A stretch of 64,000 nucleotides of DNA, from the NCBI RefSeq assembly GCF_002261215.1, contig NZ_NEVS01000004.1, positions 2,108,001-2,172,000 of the forward strand, written 5' to 3'. This DNA is from Bordetella genomosp. 11. Its GTDB lineage: Bacteria > Pseudomonadota > Gammaproteobacteria > Burkholderiales > Burkholderiaceae_B. Below, piece after piece: positions 22,801 to 31,316 of this stretch (the stretch's first letter is position 1; each line of letters starts with the position of its first letter). The translations under genes were made by a program, and so were the position numbers. The notes under the pieces were generated by a model that saw only the letters and a list, made by a program, of their open reading frames with translations, was not told the DNA's origin and ran no database searches.

Positions 22801-22846
22801 CCGCCGCCCGGCGGCCACGCGACCGGATTTCGCCGCCGCCCGGCGG
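22801..22846 (+). terminator. Tandem GC hairpins after treY
   Basis: The 14-base palindromic unit CCGCCGCCCGGCGG occurs twice, at 22801-22814 and 22833-22846, just after the treY stop. Each can fold as a 5-bp stem with a 4-base loop. No T-run follows the second. They may act as transcript ends (Rho-dependent or processing barriers) for the glucan operon. Confidence 0.4.
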
Positions 22847-23014
22847 CATGCCGCATGCAGCCCGGACAGGGCCGCATGCGGACCGGCGCGCCCTTGCGCG
22901 CCTGGCGGTCCCGTGCCGTGCTCATGTGGGACCTCCCATGCCCAGCCGCTTTCACGCCATCGCGCGCGTAGCAATCGCCCTGGTGAAAAACAGTTTTCCA
23001 TCTTCCTGAAATAG

Positions 23015-23026
23015 ATAGGATCCTAT
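23015..23026. promoter_or_regulatory. Palindrome upstream of MarR gene (candidate operator)
   Basis: ATAGGATCCTAT is a perfect 12-bp palindrome 23 bases before the marR-type start. It lies in an AT-rich stretch that contrasts with the GC-rich surroundings. MarR proteins usually bind such palindromes over their own promoter. A possible -10, TAAAAT, is at 23036-23041. Binding by this regulator is inferred. Confidence 0.45.
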
Positions 23027-23048
23027 TAGTTAGCTTAAAATCTTTTTC

Positions 23049-23534
23049 ATGAAAAAGCCCTCCGACACCCGACTAGCGGTCCTGACCGCCCACATGCTGG
23101 TGATACATCGCGCCTATCGCGCCGCGGCGGACAAGGCCCTGGCTGACTACGGCCTGTCGCAGGCCACTGCCTGGCCCGTTATCTGGGTCGGACGCCTGGG
23201 CGACGGCGTGCGCCAGGGCGTCCTGGCCGAAGCCATGGGCGTGGAAGGACCTTCGCTGGTCCGCGTGGTGGACCAGCTGGAAACCGCCGGCCTGATCGAA
23301 CGCCGCGAGGACGCGCTGGACCGCCGCGCCAAGACGCTGCATCTGACACCCGCCGGGCATGCGCTGCGCGAACGTGTGGAACAAATGCTGGTGCACCTGC
23401 GGCGGCAGGTGTTTCGCGGGGTGGATGCAGCCGATGCCGAGGCCTGCATCCGCGTCTTCGAACAGGTCAAGGCATCGCTGGCCCACATCGAACCGATTCC
23501 GGTAACGGGCGCCCGGCAGGAGCGCAAGCAATGA
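23049..23534 (+). CDS. MarR-family transcriptional regulator
   Basis: 161 aa winged-helix repressor-type protein. The DNA-binding region runs from about residue 55 (RQGVLAEAMGVEGPSLVRVV) to the wing (ERREDALDRRAKTLHLTP), which is the MarR signature DRRAKTLHLT. A dimerisation helix is predicted at each end. Its stop overlaps the start of the FUSC efflux gene (ATGA at 23531-23534), so regulator and pump are one transcript. The natural reading is a drug- or aromatic-acid-responsive repressor of the efflux operon. The inducer cannot be told from sequence. Confidence 0.93.
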   Translation: MKKPSDTRLAVLTAHMLVIHRAYRAAADKALADYGLSQATAWPVIWVGRLGDGVRQGVLAEAMGVEGPSLVRVVDQLETAGLIERREDALDRRAKTLHLTPAGHALRERVEQMLVHLRRQVFRGVDAADAEACIRVFEQVKASLAHIEPIPVTGARQERKQ

Positions 23535-25597
23535 AACTGCCGACGGCGGAAGAATCGCTGTTCTCCATCAAGGCCTATATCGGCGCGATGGCGGCGCTTT
23601 ACCTGTCCATGCGGCTCGACCTGCCCCGTCCTTTCTGGGCAGTTACCACCGCGTATATCGTTTCGCAGCCTTGGGCGGGAGCCGTGCGCTCCAAGGCCCT
23701 GTTCCGGCTGGTCGGCACGTTCTTCGGCTGCGCGGCAGTCGTGTACCTGGTGCCCAGGCTGGCCGACTATCCGGTGCTCATGGTACTGGCCCTGTCGCTG
23801 TGGGTAGGCGTGTGCCTGTATCTCGCCGTGCTCGACCGCACGCCGCGCTCCTACCTGTTCATGCTGGCCGGCTATACGGCGGCCATGATCGGACTGCCCA
23901 GCGTGACCGCGCCCGAGACCGTCTTCGATACCGGGCTGGCCAGGGTGGAGGAAATCGCCGCCGGCATCCTGTGCGCCATGCTCGCCCACAGCCTGATCCT
24001 GCCGCGCGGCATCGGCGGCGCGGTGGTCGGCAAGCTCGACCAGGCCTTGCGCGACGCCCGCATATGGATACAGGACGCGCTGCGGGGCGACACGGTGTCC
24101 CAAAGCGCGCGCGATCGCCGGGCGCTTGCCAACGATATTACCCAGCTGCGCCTGCTCGCCACGCATGTGCCTTACGACACCGGCAACATACGCTGGACCG
24201 CGCGTTCCGTGATGGCCATGCAGGATCGCATGGCGGCCCTGACGCCCACCATATCCTCGCTGGAAGACCGCCTGCGCGCGCTGCGGGCCTCGGGGCGTCC
24301 GCTGCCGGCGGACTTGCCCGCGCTGCTGGACGATATATCGGCCTGGGTGCAGGCGGGTCCGCGCGGCGACCAGGCCGCGGCCGCCGCGCTGCGCGAGCGC
24401 GCGGCCAACGTGGCGCCGGAAATCCACGCGGACAGCGACTGGCACGATCTGTTGCTGGTCAGCCTGGCGGCACGCCTGCGCGAGCTGATCGGCCACTGCG
24501 AACGCGGCTTCGCCCTGCGCCGCGATATCCAGGACGGTCTCGCGGGCGCGCCGGTGCGCATCCGGCGCCAGGCCGCGACGTCCAATCGCGCCCTGCATCA
24601 CGACCATGGCATCGCCTTGCTGTCGTCCGTCTCGGCGGCGGTGGCGATCGGCGCGGTGTGTGCGTTCTGGATCGGCACGGCGTGGACCAACGGCGCCACG
24701 GCGGCGCTGATGGCGGCCGTCTTCAGCTGCTTTTTCGCGTCGCAGGACGACCCCGTCCCGGGCATCAGGCAGTTCCTGCTCTACACGGTGGTGTCGATCC
24801 CGATCTCCGCCGTCTACCTGCTGTGCGTCCTGCCCGCCGTGCACTCCTTCGAGATGGTGGCGCTGACGATGTTTCCGGTATGTTTCGTGTGCGGTGTTTA
24901 CCTCGCGCGGCCGGCCAGCACGGGCAAGGCCATGGCGGTGTTTTTCGGCATTTCCGGCACGCTTGCCCTGCACGACACCAACACCGCCGACGTGGTGTCC
25001 TTCCTGGACACGATGATCGCGCAGATCGTAGGCGTGGGCAGCGCGGCGCTGGTGGCCGCGCTGCTGCGCAGGATCAGCACCGAATACAGTGCGCGGCGCA
25101 TCCAGGCGGCGAACTGGCGCGAACTGGCCCATATGGCGACGGCGGATCGCCCGCCCACCGGCAACAGCCATACGGTCCGCATGCTGGATCGCATCGGCCT
25201 GCTCTACACCCGCCTGGCGGCGGGCGGCCCGAACGACTCCTCCGTGGCGGAGGACACCTTGCTCGACCTGCGGGTCGGCAACGAGATCGCCGAACTGCAG
25301 CGCGCCCGCCGCGACCTGCCCATCGCCGACGCCACGATCCGGCCGGTGCTGTCGTGCCTGGGCGATTGGTTCCGCGGCCGCATCCATGGGCGCGAGGCGA
25401 TCCCCGATGCATTCCTCCCGCGCCTGGACCAGGCCCTGTCGCGCGTGAATGCCACGCCGGCCGGCTCGGCCCGCGAACGCGCCATCGTTGCGCTGGTCGG
25501 CCTGCGGCGCGGACTGATCCCTCAGGCGTCCGACTACGTACCGGCGCTTGCGGCAACGGCCGCCGCGCCCCGCTTGCAGCCGGGAGCCTCGTCATGA
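23531..25597 (+). CDS. FUSC-family inner-membrane efflux protein (AaeB-like)
   Basis: 688 aa membrane protein of the fusaric acid resistance / aromatic acid exporter family. Two hydrophobic blocks of several transmembrane helices each (about residues 15-165 and 360-520) flank a cytoplasmic region. FWAVTTAYIVSQPWAG near residue 38 is typical of the family. The second block contains the FUSC-like stretch TAALMAAVFSCFFASQDDP. It is followed by DUF1656 and HlyD genes in ATGA overlaps, the same architecture as aaeXAB of enterobacteria. Likely exports aromatic carboxylates or related weak acids; the substrate is not determined. Confidence 0.92.
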   Translation: MKLPTAEESLFSIKAYIGAMAALYLSMRLDLPRPFWAVTTAYIVSQPWAGAVRSKALFRLVGTFFGCAAVVYLVPRLADYPVLMVLALSLWVGVCLYLAVLDRTPRSYLFMLAGYTAAMIGLPSVTAPETVFDTGLARVEEIAAGILCAMLAHSLILPRGIGGAVVGKLDQALRDARIWIQDALRGDTVSQSARDRRALANDITQLRLLATHVPYDTGNIRWTARSVMAMQDRMAALTPTISSLEDRLRALRASGRPLPADLPALLDDISAWVQAGPRGDQAAAAALRERAANVAPEIHADSDWHDLLLVSLAARLRELIGHCERGFALRRDIQDGLAGAPVRIRRQAATSNRALHHDHGIALLSSVSAAVAIGAVCAFWIGTAWTNGATAALMAAVFSCFFASQDDPVPGIRQFLLYTVVSIPISAVYLLCVLPAVHSFEMVALTMFPVCFVCGVYLARPASTGKAMAVFFGISGTLALHDTNTADVVSFLDTMIAQIVGVGSAALVAALLRRISTEYSARRIQAANWRELAHMATADRPPTGNSHTVRMLDRIGLLYTRLAAGGPNDSSVAEDTLLDLRVGNEIAELQRARRDLPIADATIRPVLSCLGDWFRGRIHGREAIPDAFLPRLDQALSRVNATPAGSARERAIVALVGLRRGLIPQASDYVPALAATAAAPRLQPGASS

Positions 25598-25812
25598 TCG
25601 GCGAAGTCAGTCTCTACGGCATCTACATGCCCTGGCTGCTGATCCTGGCCATCCTGACACTCGGCCTGTCGTGGTTCGTGCGCCGCCTGCTGGCGCTGAC
25701 CGGCGTCTATCGCCTGGTATGGCATCCCGCCCTGTTCGATCTGGCCTTGTACGTCCTGTTGCTGTACGGCGTGGTCTGGATTTCACCGTACGTTTCTTCG
25801 AGAATTTCATGA
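25594..25812 (+). CDS. DUF1656 small membrane protein (AaeX-like)
   Basis: 72 aa protein with two hydrophobic helices, about residues 12-30 and 48-66 (DLALYVLLLYGVVWI). Begins MIGEVSLYGIYMPWL, as in DUF1656/AaeX proteins that accompany FUSC pumps. Start and stop both sit in ATGA overlaps with the neighbouring genes, so translation is coupled. Its role in the pump is not established for the family. Its small size makes it easy to miss because its frame stays open upstream through the FUSC gene. Confidence 0.9.
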   Translation: MIGEVSLYGIYMPWLLILAILTLGLSWFVRRLLALTGVYRLVWHPALFDLALYVLLLYGVVWISPYVSSRIS

Positions 25813-26720
25813 AGCTTCCTGCCTTGCCCGGCCCCCTCGCCTGGATCCGGTTCGCGTTCACGGCCTTGCTGGTGGTCGCCGCCATCGTTGCCGGCCGGCA
25901 TCTATGGGCGCACTACGAGCTGGAGCCCTGGACGCGCGACGGCCGGGTCAAAGCCTATGTCGTCCAGGTGGCCCCCGATGTGTCGGGCCTGGTCACCGCC
26001 GTCCCGGTGCGGGACAACCAGGACGTCAAGGCCGGCGATGTCCTGTTCGAAATCGACCGCGCCCGTTTCCAGCTGGCCTATGACCAGGCCAAGGCGGCCG
26101 TCGCCGCGCAGACGGTGGCGCTGCAGCAGGCCACGCGCGACGCGCGGCGCAACCGGGAACTGGGACAGCTCGTATCCGCCGAAGCGCGCGAACAAAGCCA
26201 GACCCGCGTGGAACAGGCGCAAGCCGAGCTCGCGCAGGCCAAGGTGTCCCTGGAGGTCGCCAGCCTGAATCTGCAGCGCAGCCGCATCGTGGCGGCCACG
26301 GACGGCCGTGTCACCAACCTGGATCTGCGGGTCGGCGCCTACGCCGCGGCCGGCCGTCCCGTCATGGCGTTGGTGGACGGCGGCAGCTTCTATGTGGAAG
26401 GCTACTTCGAAGAAACGAAACTGCCGCGCATCCACGAAGGCGACCGCGTCACCGTTGCGCTGATGGGCGAGCCGCATGTACTGCGCGGCCATGTGGAAAG
26501 CATCGCGCTGGGCATCGCCGACCGTGACCGCACCAGCGCGGCCAACATGCTGCCGAATGTCAATCCCAACTTCAACTGGGTACGGCTGGCGCAGCGCATT
26601 CCCGTGCGGGTGCACATCGACGAGGTGCCCGATGGGGTACGGCTGGTGGCCGGACAGACCGCCACGGTGTCGGTGGCCGACGCCGATGCGCCGGCCAGGA
26701 CCGCGCGGATATCGGACTGA
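25809..26720 (+). CDS. HlyD-family periplasmic adaptor (AaeA-like)
   Basis: 303 aa membrane-fusion protein linking the inner-membrane pump to the outer-membrane channel. Start ATG 25809 overlaps the DUF1656 stop. One N-terminal transmembrane helix (about residues 12-30) is followed by a biotinyl-lipoyl-like half-motif (VAPDVSGLVTAVPVRDNQDV), an Ala/Gln-rich coiled-coil hairpin (about 85-150) and the second half (RIVAATDGRVTNLDLRVGAY). The C-terminal part holds a beta-barrel domain. Its closest type is the AaeA/EmrA group. Confidence 0.93.
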   Translation: MKLPALPGPLAWIRFAFTALLVVAAIVAGRHLWAHYELEPWTRDGRVKAYVVQVAPDVSGLVTAVPVRDNQDVKAGDVLFEIDRARFQLAYDQAKAAVAAQTVALQQATRDARRNRELGQLVSAEAREQSQTRVEQAQAELAQAKVSLEVASLNLQRSRIVAATDGRVTNLDLRVGAYAAAGRPVMALVDGGSFYVEGYFEETKLPRIHEGDRVTVALMGEPHVLRGHVESIALGIADRDRTSAANMLPNVNPNFNWVRLAQRIPVRVHIDEVPDGVRLVAGQTATVSVADADAPARTARISD

Positions 26721-26730
26721 GGTTGGCATC

Positions 26731-28188
26731 ATGATGTTCATACGCCATGCACTCGCCGCGGCGGCCACGGCCACGCTGGCAGCCTGCGCCACGGTCGGTC
26801 CCGATTACCGCATACCGGATTCCGCGGTCGTCAACCGGCCCGCTTCCTCCGCGCCCTTTATGGGCGCCCAAGGCAACGCGGCATTCCTGGCCCGGGCGGT
26901 GCCCGGAGACTGGTGGCAGCTTTACGATGACCCGGCCTTGAACGCGCAAGTCGCCAAGGCGCTGGATGCCAACACGGATCTGCGCGTGGCGGCGGCCAAC
27001 CTGGAACACGCCGACGCGATCCTGCGCGAAGCGCAGGCGCAAACCCGGCCCGGCGCCACCGTCAGCGCATCGCCCACCTACGGCCACGTGTCCGGCATCC
27101 AGGAACTGGCGCCGGACTACCGCCCGCCGAACGCCTGGTCCTACAGCGGCAGCGCCGGCATCTCGTATCAGGTCGACCTGGTCGGGCAGATACGGCGCGC
27201 GATCGAGGCCGCGGGCGACGACCGCGAGGCGGCACAGGCCGCCTACGACGCCACGCGCGCCGCCGTCGCCGCGCAGACCACCCGTGCCTACACGACGGCC
27301 TGCGCCGCGGGAATGCAGCTGGAGTCGGCCCGGCATTCCGTCGACGTACAGGATCAATCGCTGCAGGCCACCGAACGGCTGCAACGCCTGGGGCGCGGCA
27401 CGACGCTGGACGTCACGCGCGCCCGCAGCCAGCTGGAGCAACTGCGCGCCAACCTGCCGCCCCTGGAGGCACAACGGCGCACCGCGCTGTTCCAGCTGGC
27501 CACGTTGACGGGCGATACGCCTGCCCGGTTTCCGCCGGAACTGACGAACTGCGCCACCGTTCCCGCGCTGCGCCAGCCCATCCCGGTCGGCGACGGGGCC
27601 GCGCTGCTGCGCCGCCGCGCGGATATCCGTCAGGCCGAACGCAGCCTGGCCGCCGCCAACGCCCGCATCGGCGTGGCCACGGGCGATCTCTACCCGAAGA
27701 TCACGCTGGGGCTGTCCGCTGGATCCGCGGGACCGGCCAAATTCTTCGGCGATGCCAGCACCTTCAGCTGGAGCATGGGACCGCTGATTTCCTGGACCAT
27801 CCCCAACACCGGCGCGGTACAGGCCCGCATCGCCGAAGCTCAGGCCAATACCCGGGCGGCCTACGCGCGCTTCGACGCCACCGTGCTGAACGCGCTGCGC
27901 GAAACCGAAAGCGCGCTGGAGATCTACGCGCGGCAGCTGGATCGCGATGCTTCCCTGCGCGCTGCGCGCGACCAAAGCGCCGAGGCGGCGCGACAGGCGC
28001 GCACGCTGTACCAGTACGGCAAGACGGACTACCTGACGGTCCTCGATGCCGAACGCACGTTGGCCAGCAACGAAAGCGCCCTGGCCGCATCGCGGGCCGA
28101 CCTGGCCAACGACCAGATCACGCTATTCCTGGCGCTGGGCGGCGGCTGGCAGACGCCGGACGCCGACGGCCGGACGGCGGCGCGCTGA
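26731..28188 (+). CDS. Outer-membrane efflux lipoprotein (NodT/OprM type)
   Basis: 485 aa outer-membrane factor of tripartite efflux pumps. The signal peptide ends in the lipobox LAAC with acylated C19. The TolC-like duplicated repeat is visible: WWQLYDDPALNAQVAKAL in the first half and the second helical repeat from about residue 290 (LLRRRADIRQAERSL). The motif LYQYGKTDYLTVLDAERTL is typical near the C-terminus. GAGG precedes the ATG. It completes the operon: a regulator and all three pump layers in four coupled steps. An adjacent second ATG at 26734 is an equally possible start. Confidence 0.94.
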   Translation: MMFIRHALAAAATATLAACATVGPDYRIPDSAVVNRPASSAPFMGAQGNAAFLARAVPGDWWQLYDDPALNAQVAKALDANTDLRVAAANLEHADAILREAQAQTRPGATVSASPTYGHVSGIQELAPDYRPPNAWSYSGSAGISYQVDLVGQIRRAIEAAGDDREAAQAAYDATRAAVAAQTTRAYTTACAAGMQLESARHSVDVQDQSLQATERLQRLGRGTTLDVTRARSQLEQLRANLPPLEAQRRTALFQLATLTGDTPARFPPELTNCATVPALRQPIPVGDGAALLRRRADIRQAERSLAAANARIGVATGDLYPKITLGLSAGSAGPAKFFGDASTFSWSMGPLISWTIPNTGAVQARIAEAQANTRAAYARFDATVLNALRETESALEIYARQLDRDASLRAARDQSAEAARQARTLYQYGKTDYLTVLDAERTLASNESALAASRADLANDQITLFLALGGGWQTPDADGRTAAR

Positions 28189-28231
28189 TCCGCCCGGCTG
28201 GCCGCGCATCGAAGCCGCGCATTCAAACTGC

Positions 28232-28933
28232 CTAGTGCAGCATCGTCCCGGGCGGCGCGGACTGGTTCAGGCCCAGCGCGGCCTCCCAGCTGCGCAGCGG
28301 GACGCAGGTCTGCAAGCGCACGACGGCGCGCTCGATCAAGGCAGGATGCAGCTCATGGCCCACGCGCGTGGCGATGTCTATCGTGGAATCGCCATGCAAG
28401 GCATCCAGGCGCGCCTGCGCCTGGCGCGCATGGTCGACCGGGATGACGCTATCGTCGGCCCCATGCAGCAAATGGATGGTGGTGTATTGCGGCGGGCTGT
28501 TGGGCATGGACGCATAGCGGCCGGAAAAGGCCAGCACGCGCCCCGCCAATCCGTCGTGCGCGGCGGTGGCTTCCAGCGCCATGATGGCGCCCTGCGAAAA
28601 CCCGGCCAATGCCGTGTCGCTTTGCAGAAGATGAAAGCGCAGCTGCGCGGCGCGCACATACGCCACCAGGGCAGGCAGGGCGCCGGCCACCCGCGCGGAA
28701 AGGTTGTCCTCGCCGATGCCGCGCGCCGAAAACCATTGGCGGCCGTCGCCCGCCCCGTCGAAAGGTTCAAAGCCCGCGGGCACCACGATGGCCGATTGCG
28801 GAAAGGCGTGCCGCACCCCCGCGGCGAGGTCCCGCATATCGGCGGGCGTACCGCCCACGCCGTGCAGCAGGATGAACAATTGGCGCACCTCGCCATCCAC
28901 GGGCACGTATTCGATGTCGCTGGAAAAACTCAT
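28232..28933 (-). CDS. Alpha/beta-hydrolase, YpfH-type carboxylesterase
   Basis: 233 aa serine hydrolase of the phospholipase/carboxylesterase family. Start chosen at the ATG with GGAG six bases upstream; the frame extends 16 codons further. The oxyanion region LLHGVGG is followed by nucleophile S113 in GFSQGA, D161 in GADDSVIP and H193 in VGHELHP, a complete triad. No signal peptide, so cytoplasmic. It converges with the efflux operon, ending 43 bases away. The natural ester is unknown. Confidence 0.88.
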   Translation of the reverse strand: MSFSSDIEYVPVDGEVRQLFILLHGVGGTPADMRDLAAGVRHAFPQSAIVVPAGFEPFDGAGDGRQWFSARGIGEDNLSARVAGALPALVAYVRAAQLRFHLLQSDTALAGFSQGAIMALEATAAHDGLAGRVLAFSGRYASMPNSPPQYTTIHLLHGADDSVIPVDHARQAQARLDALHGDSTIDIATRVGHELHPALIERAVVRLQTCVPLRSWEAALGLNQSAPPGTMLH

Positions 28934-28999
28934 AGGCTGCTCCGGTTCGGCAGCGGCGGCCGGGCCGCCCATGAGTGACATTCTAGGCCTGTTCTGCCG

Positions 29000-30013
29000 T
29001 CAGGCAGCAAAGCCCTCCAGCACGATCTTGCCGCGCGCCTTGCCGCTTTCCTGCAACGCATGGGCACGCCGCAGGTTGGCCGCGTCGATACGGCCGTAGC
29101 GTTCGCCCAGGGTCGATTGCAGCACGCCCTGGTCCACCAAGCGCGCCACGCGCTCCAGGTACTCATGCTGGCGAATCATATCGGGCGTCTGGTAGTACGA
29201 CCGGGTGAACATCAGCTCCCAATGCAGCGATATGCACTTCCACTTCAACGGCATGACGTCCAGCGTCGCCGGGTCGTCGATGACCGCCAGCCGTCCCTGC
29301 GGGGCCAGGGCCTCCACCAGCTGCGGATAGTGGGAATCGGTGTGCGTCAGGCTTGCGACATGCGAGACCGACGGCACGCCCACCCGCTTCAACTCATCGA
29401 TAAGACCGCGATGGTGATCGATAACGTGGTGCGCGCCCAGGCGCCGCACCCAATCCTGGGTTTCGGGACGCGACGCGGTGGCGATAACGGTCATCCGCGT
29501 CAGTTTGCTGGCGATCTGCGTCAGGATGGATCCCACGCCGCCGGCGCCGCCCATGATCAGCAGGGTCTGGCCGTCCCCGCCGCCTTCCGGTACCCCCAGC
29601 CGATCGAATAGCAATTCCCAGGCGGTCAGCGAAGTCAGCGGCAGCGCGGCCGCGTTGGCGAAATCCAGCGTGGCGGGCTTGTGGCCGGCGATACGTTCGT
29701 CGACGAGGCCGTATTCGGCGTTGCATCCGGGCCGCAGGAAGGAACCCGCGTAGAAGACCTCGTCGCCTGGCTTGAACAGCGATACGTCTTCGCCGACCTC
29801 CGTCACCACGCCCGCCGCGTCCCAGCCCAGGACGCGCGGCCCGTCCGGCGCGACCCCGCGCCGGACCTTGGTGTCGACCGGATTCACGGCGATGGCATGG
29901 ATGCGTACCAGCAGGTCGCGCGGCCCCGGCTTGGGCACCGCGATGTCGGTGTCGTAGAGCGCGCGGGGATCTTCCGGCTCCAGGCCGGCCTGGTCGTAGA
30001 CGATGGCTTTCAT
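29000..30013 (-). CDS. Zinc-type alcohol dehydrogenase-like / quinone reductase (MDR family)
   Basis: 337 aa medium-chain dehydrogenase/reductase. Start ATG 30013 (MKAIVYDQAG) has AGAGG upstream; the open frame continues 38 codons further without family similarity. The NADPH-binding motif GGAGGVGS is near residue 155, and NPVDTKVRRG is the conserved N-terminal segment. It lacks the structural-zinc cysteine cluster, as in the ADH-family-1/quinone oxidoreductase group. The preceding esterase gene is 66 bases downstream on the same strand. Probable role is NADPH-dependent reduction of quinones or enones; substrate unknown. Confidence 0.88.
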   Translation of the reverse strand: MKAIVYDQAGLEPEDPRALYDTDIAVPKPGPRDLLVRIHAIAVNPVDTKVRRGVAPDGPRVLGWDAAGVVTEVGEDVSLFKPGDEVFYAGSFLRPGCNAEYGLVDERIAGHKPATLDFANAAALPLTSLTAWELLFDRLGVPEGGGDGQTLLIMGGAGGVGSILTQIASKLTRMTVIATASRPETQDWVRRLGAHHVIDHHRGLIDELKRVGVPSVSHVASLTHTDSHYPQLVEALAPQGRLAVIDDPATLDVMPLKWKCISLHWELMFTRSYYQTPDMIRQHEYLERVARLVDQGVLQSTLGERYGRIDAANLRRAHALQESGKARGKIVLEGFAA

Positions 30014-30184
30014 GATTACCTCTGCATCGGGATGGATGGCGGCGATTATGTCGGGTGGGCGCGGAGGGAAAAAGCGCCGTGGCGCGACAAGAGCTGCACT
30101 GTATCCAGGATAATCCCCGATCGGCATCCGCGGCCCGCGTGCCGCGTGGGCGGGCCGGCGGCATAGCGTCCCGGCGCGGCGCGG

Positions 30185-31096
30185 TCAGCGCGCCGCTGTC
30201 GCCCGGTATCCCAGTTGCGCCGACAGGGCATCCGCGGCATGCCGCAAGGCGCCGACAATATGCTGCGCGTCCGACTGCTCCCAGCGAAAGGTCGGGATCA
30301 GGAAGCCCAGGCTGCCCACCACCTGGCCTTCGGCATCGAAGAACGGGGCCCCCACCCCTACCGTGTTCGGCGTGCGGTGCGAATTCGTGACTGCGTGCCC
30401 ATCCTGCCGGATGCGAGCCAGCGCCGCCTTGATGTCCGCTTCATCCGGCGTCAGTCCCTGCACCGGCGACGGGCCGCTCGCCGCGATCGCGGCGTCGATT
30501 TCCGCCGGGCTGAGATAGGCCAGTATTACCCGCGCGGTGGCGCCCCAGACCAGCGGTTCCAGCACATTCAGCCCGATGTTGTAGCGCATGGGATCGTCAG
30601 GAGATCCGCTTGCCGCATGGAACATCTTCAGTTGCCGGCGCTCCAGCAGCGTCAGCAGCGAGGTCTCGTGGAAGCGCTCGGACAGGGCCTGCAGATAGGG
30701 CTCGGCCAGGCGCCGGTAAGGCATGTGGCCGCCCAGTTTGGCCGCCATGCGGTAGATCTCCAGGCCGGGACCGAACGTGCCGCCGGGTTCATGCCCGGCG
30801 TAGTCGTTGTCGCGCAGCGTGGCCAACAGGCGATGGACGGTGCTGCGCGGCAGGTTCAGCCGCTGCGCCAGCGCCTGCGCGGATTCGCCCGGATGGTCGA
30901 CCAGGCATTGCAGCAACAGCAGGATGCGCTTGACCGTACTGGTTTCCTTGCCTTCGCCGGCAGGCTCCCCGCCGCGTTCCGCTTCCGGCGCATCCGCGGC
31001 CTTTGCCCGCGGCGGGCGCCCGGCGCTTTTCTTTTCCCCGTCCCGGCCGCCTTGTGCCGGCCGCACGGCGGAGCCCTCGTTCCTGGTCTGTTTCAT
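30185..31096 (-). CDS. IclR-family transcriptional regulator
   Basis: 303 aa. Start taken at ATG 31096 (MKQTRNEG); the frame is open upstream into the control region. A charged, disordered N-terminal tail of about 60 residues precedes the winged helix-turn-helix (ESAQALAQRLNLPRSTVHRLLATL). The IclR effector domain follows (about 130-300), with HRTPNTVGVGAPFFDAEGQV near its end. It is divergent from the SDR/PrpD/Bug operon and separated from it by a strong inverted repeat, so it most likely controls that operon and itself. The effector is probably a substrate or intermediate of that pathway. Confidence 0.93.
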   Translation of the reverse strand: MKQTRNEGSAVRPAQGGRDGEKKSAGRPPRAKAADAPEAERGGEPAGEGKETSTVKRILLLLQCLVDHPGESAQALAQRLNLPRSTVHRLLATLRDNDYAGHEPGGTFGPGLEIYRMAAKLGGHMPYRRLAEPYLQALSERFHETSLLTLLERRQLKMFHAASGSPDDPMRYNIGLNVLEPLVWGATARVILAYLSPAEIDAAIAASGPSPVQGLTPDEADIKAALARIRQDGHAVTNSHRTPNTVGVGAPFFDAEGQVVGSLGFLIPTFRWEQSDAQHIVGALRHAADALSAQLGYRATAAR

Positions 31097-31208
31097 CGCG
31101 TTCCAAGTCTGCCTGTATCGGTCCGGCCGGATTGTAAAAGCCGCGCTGGCGAAAACCCGACGTTGACAAGCGTGCCACGCCAGCCGCAGAATTATCATTA
31201 ATCGGACT

Positions 31209-31231
31209 GATGTCTCATTCAGTGAGACATC
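31209..31231. promoter_or_regulatory. Inverted-repeat operator between IclR gene and catabolic operon
   Basis: Perfect 9-bp arms GATGTCTCA (31209-31217) and TGAGACATC (31223-31231) around a 5-base centre TTCAG. It lies in the 220-base divergent region, 86 bases before the SDR start and 113 bases before the IclR start. IclR proteins bind such palindromes. An unaligned TTGACA at 31163-31168 and AT-rich ATTATCATTA at 31191-31200 lie next to it. Confidence 0.65.
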
Positions 31232-31316
31232 TCCAGAATAACAGCGGGCGGCGGCCCACGCAACGCCCGGCATCGCCGGCCCTTCGGGCCGGCCAACTTT
31301 CCCGTAGAGAGACACG

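Noticed and set aside
31163..31198. TTGACA with TATCAT as a sigma-70 promoter
   Set aside because: The hexamers are 24 bases apart, too far for a normal promoter. I kept only the inverted repeat as a feature.
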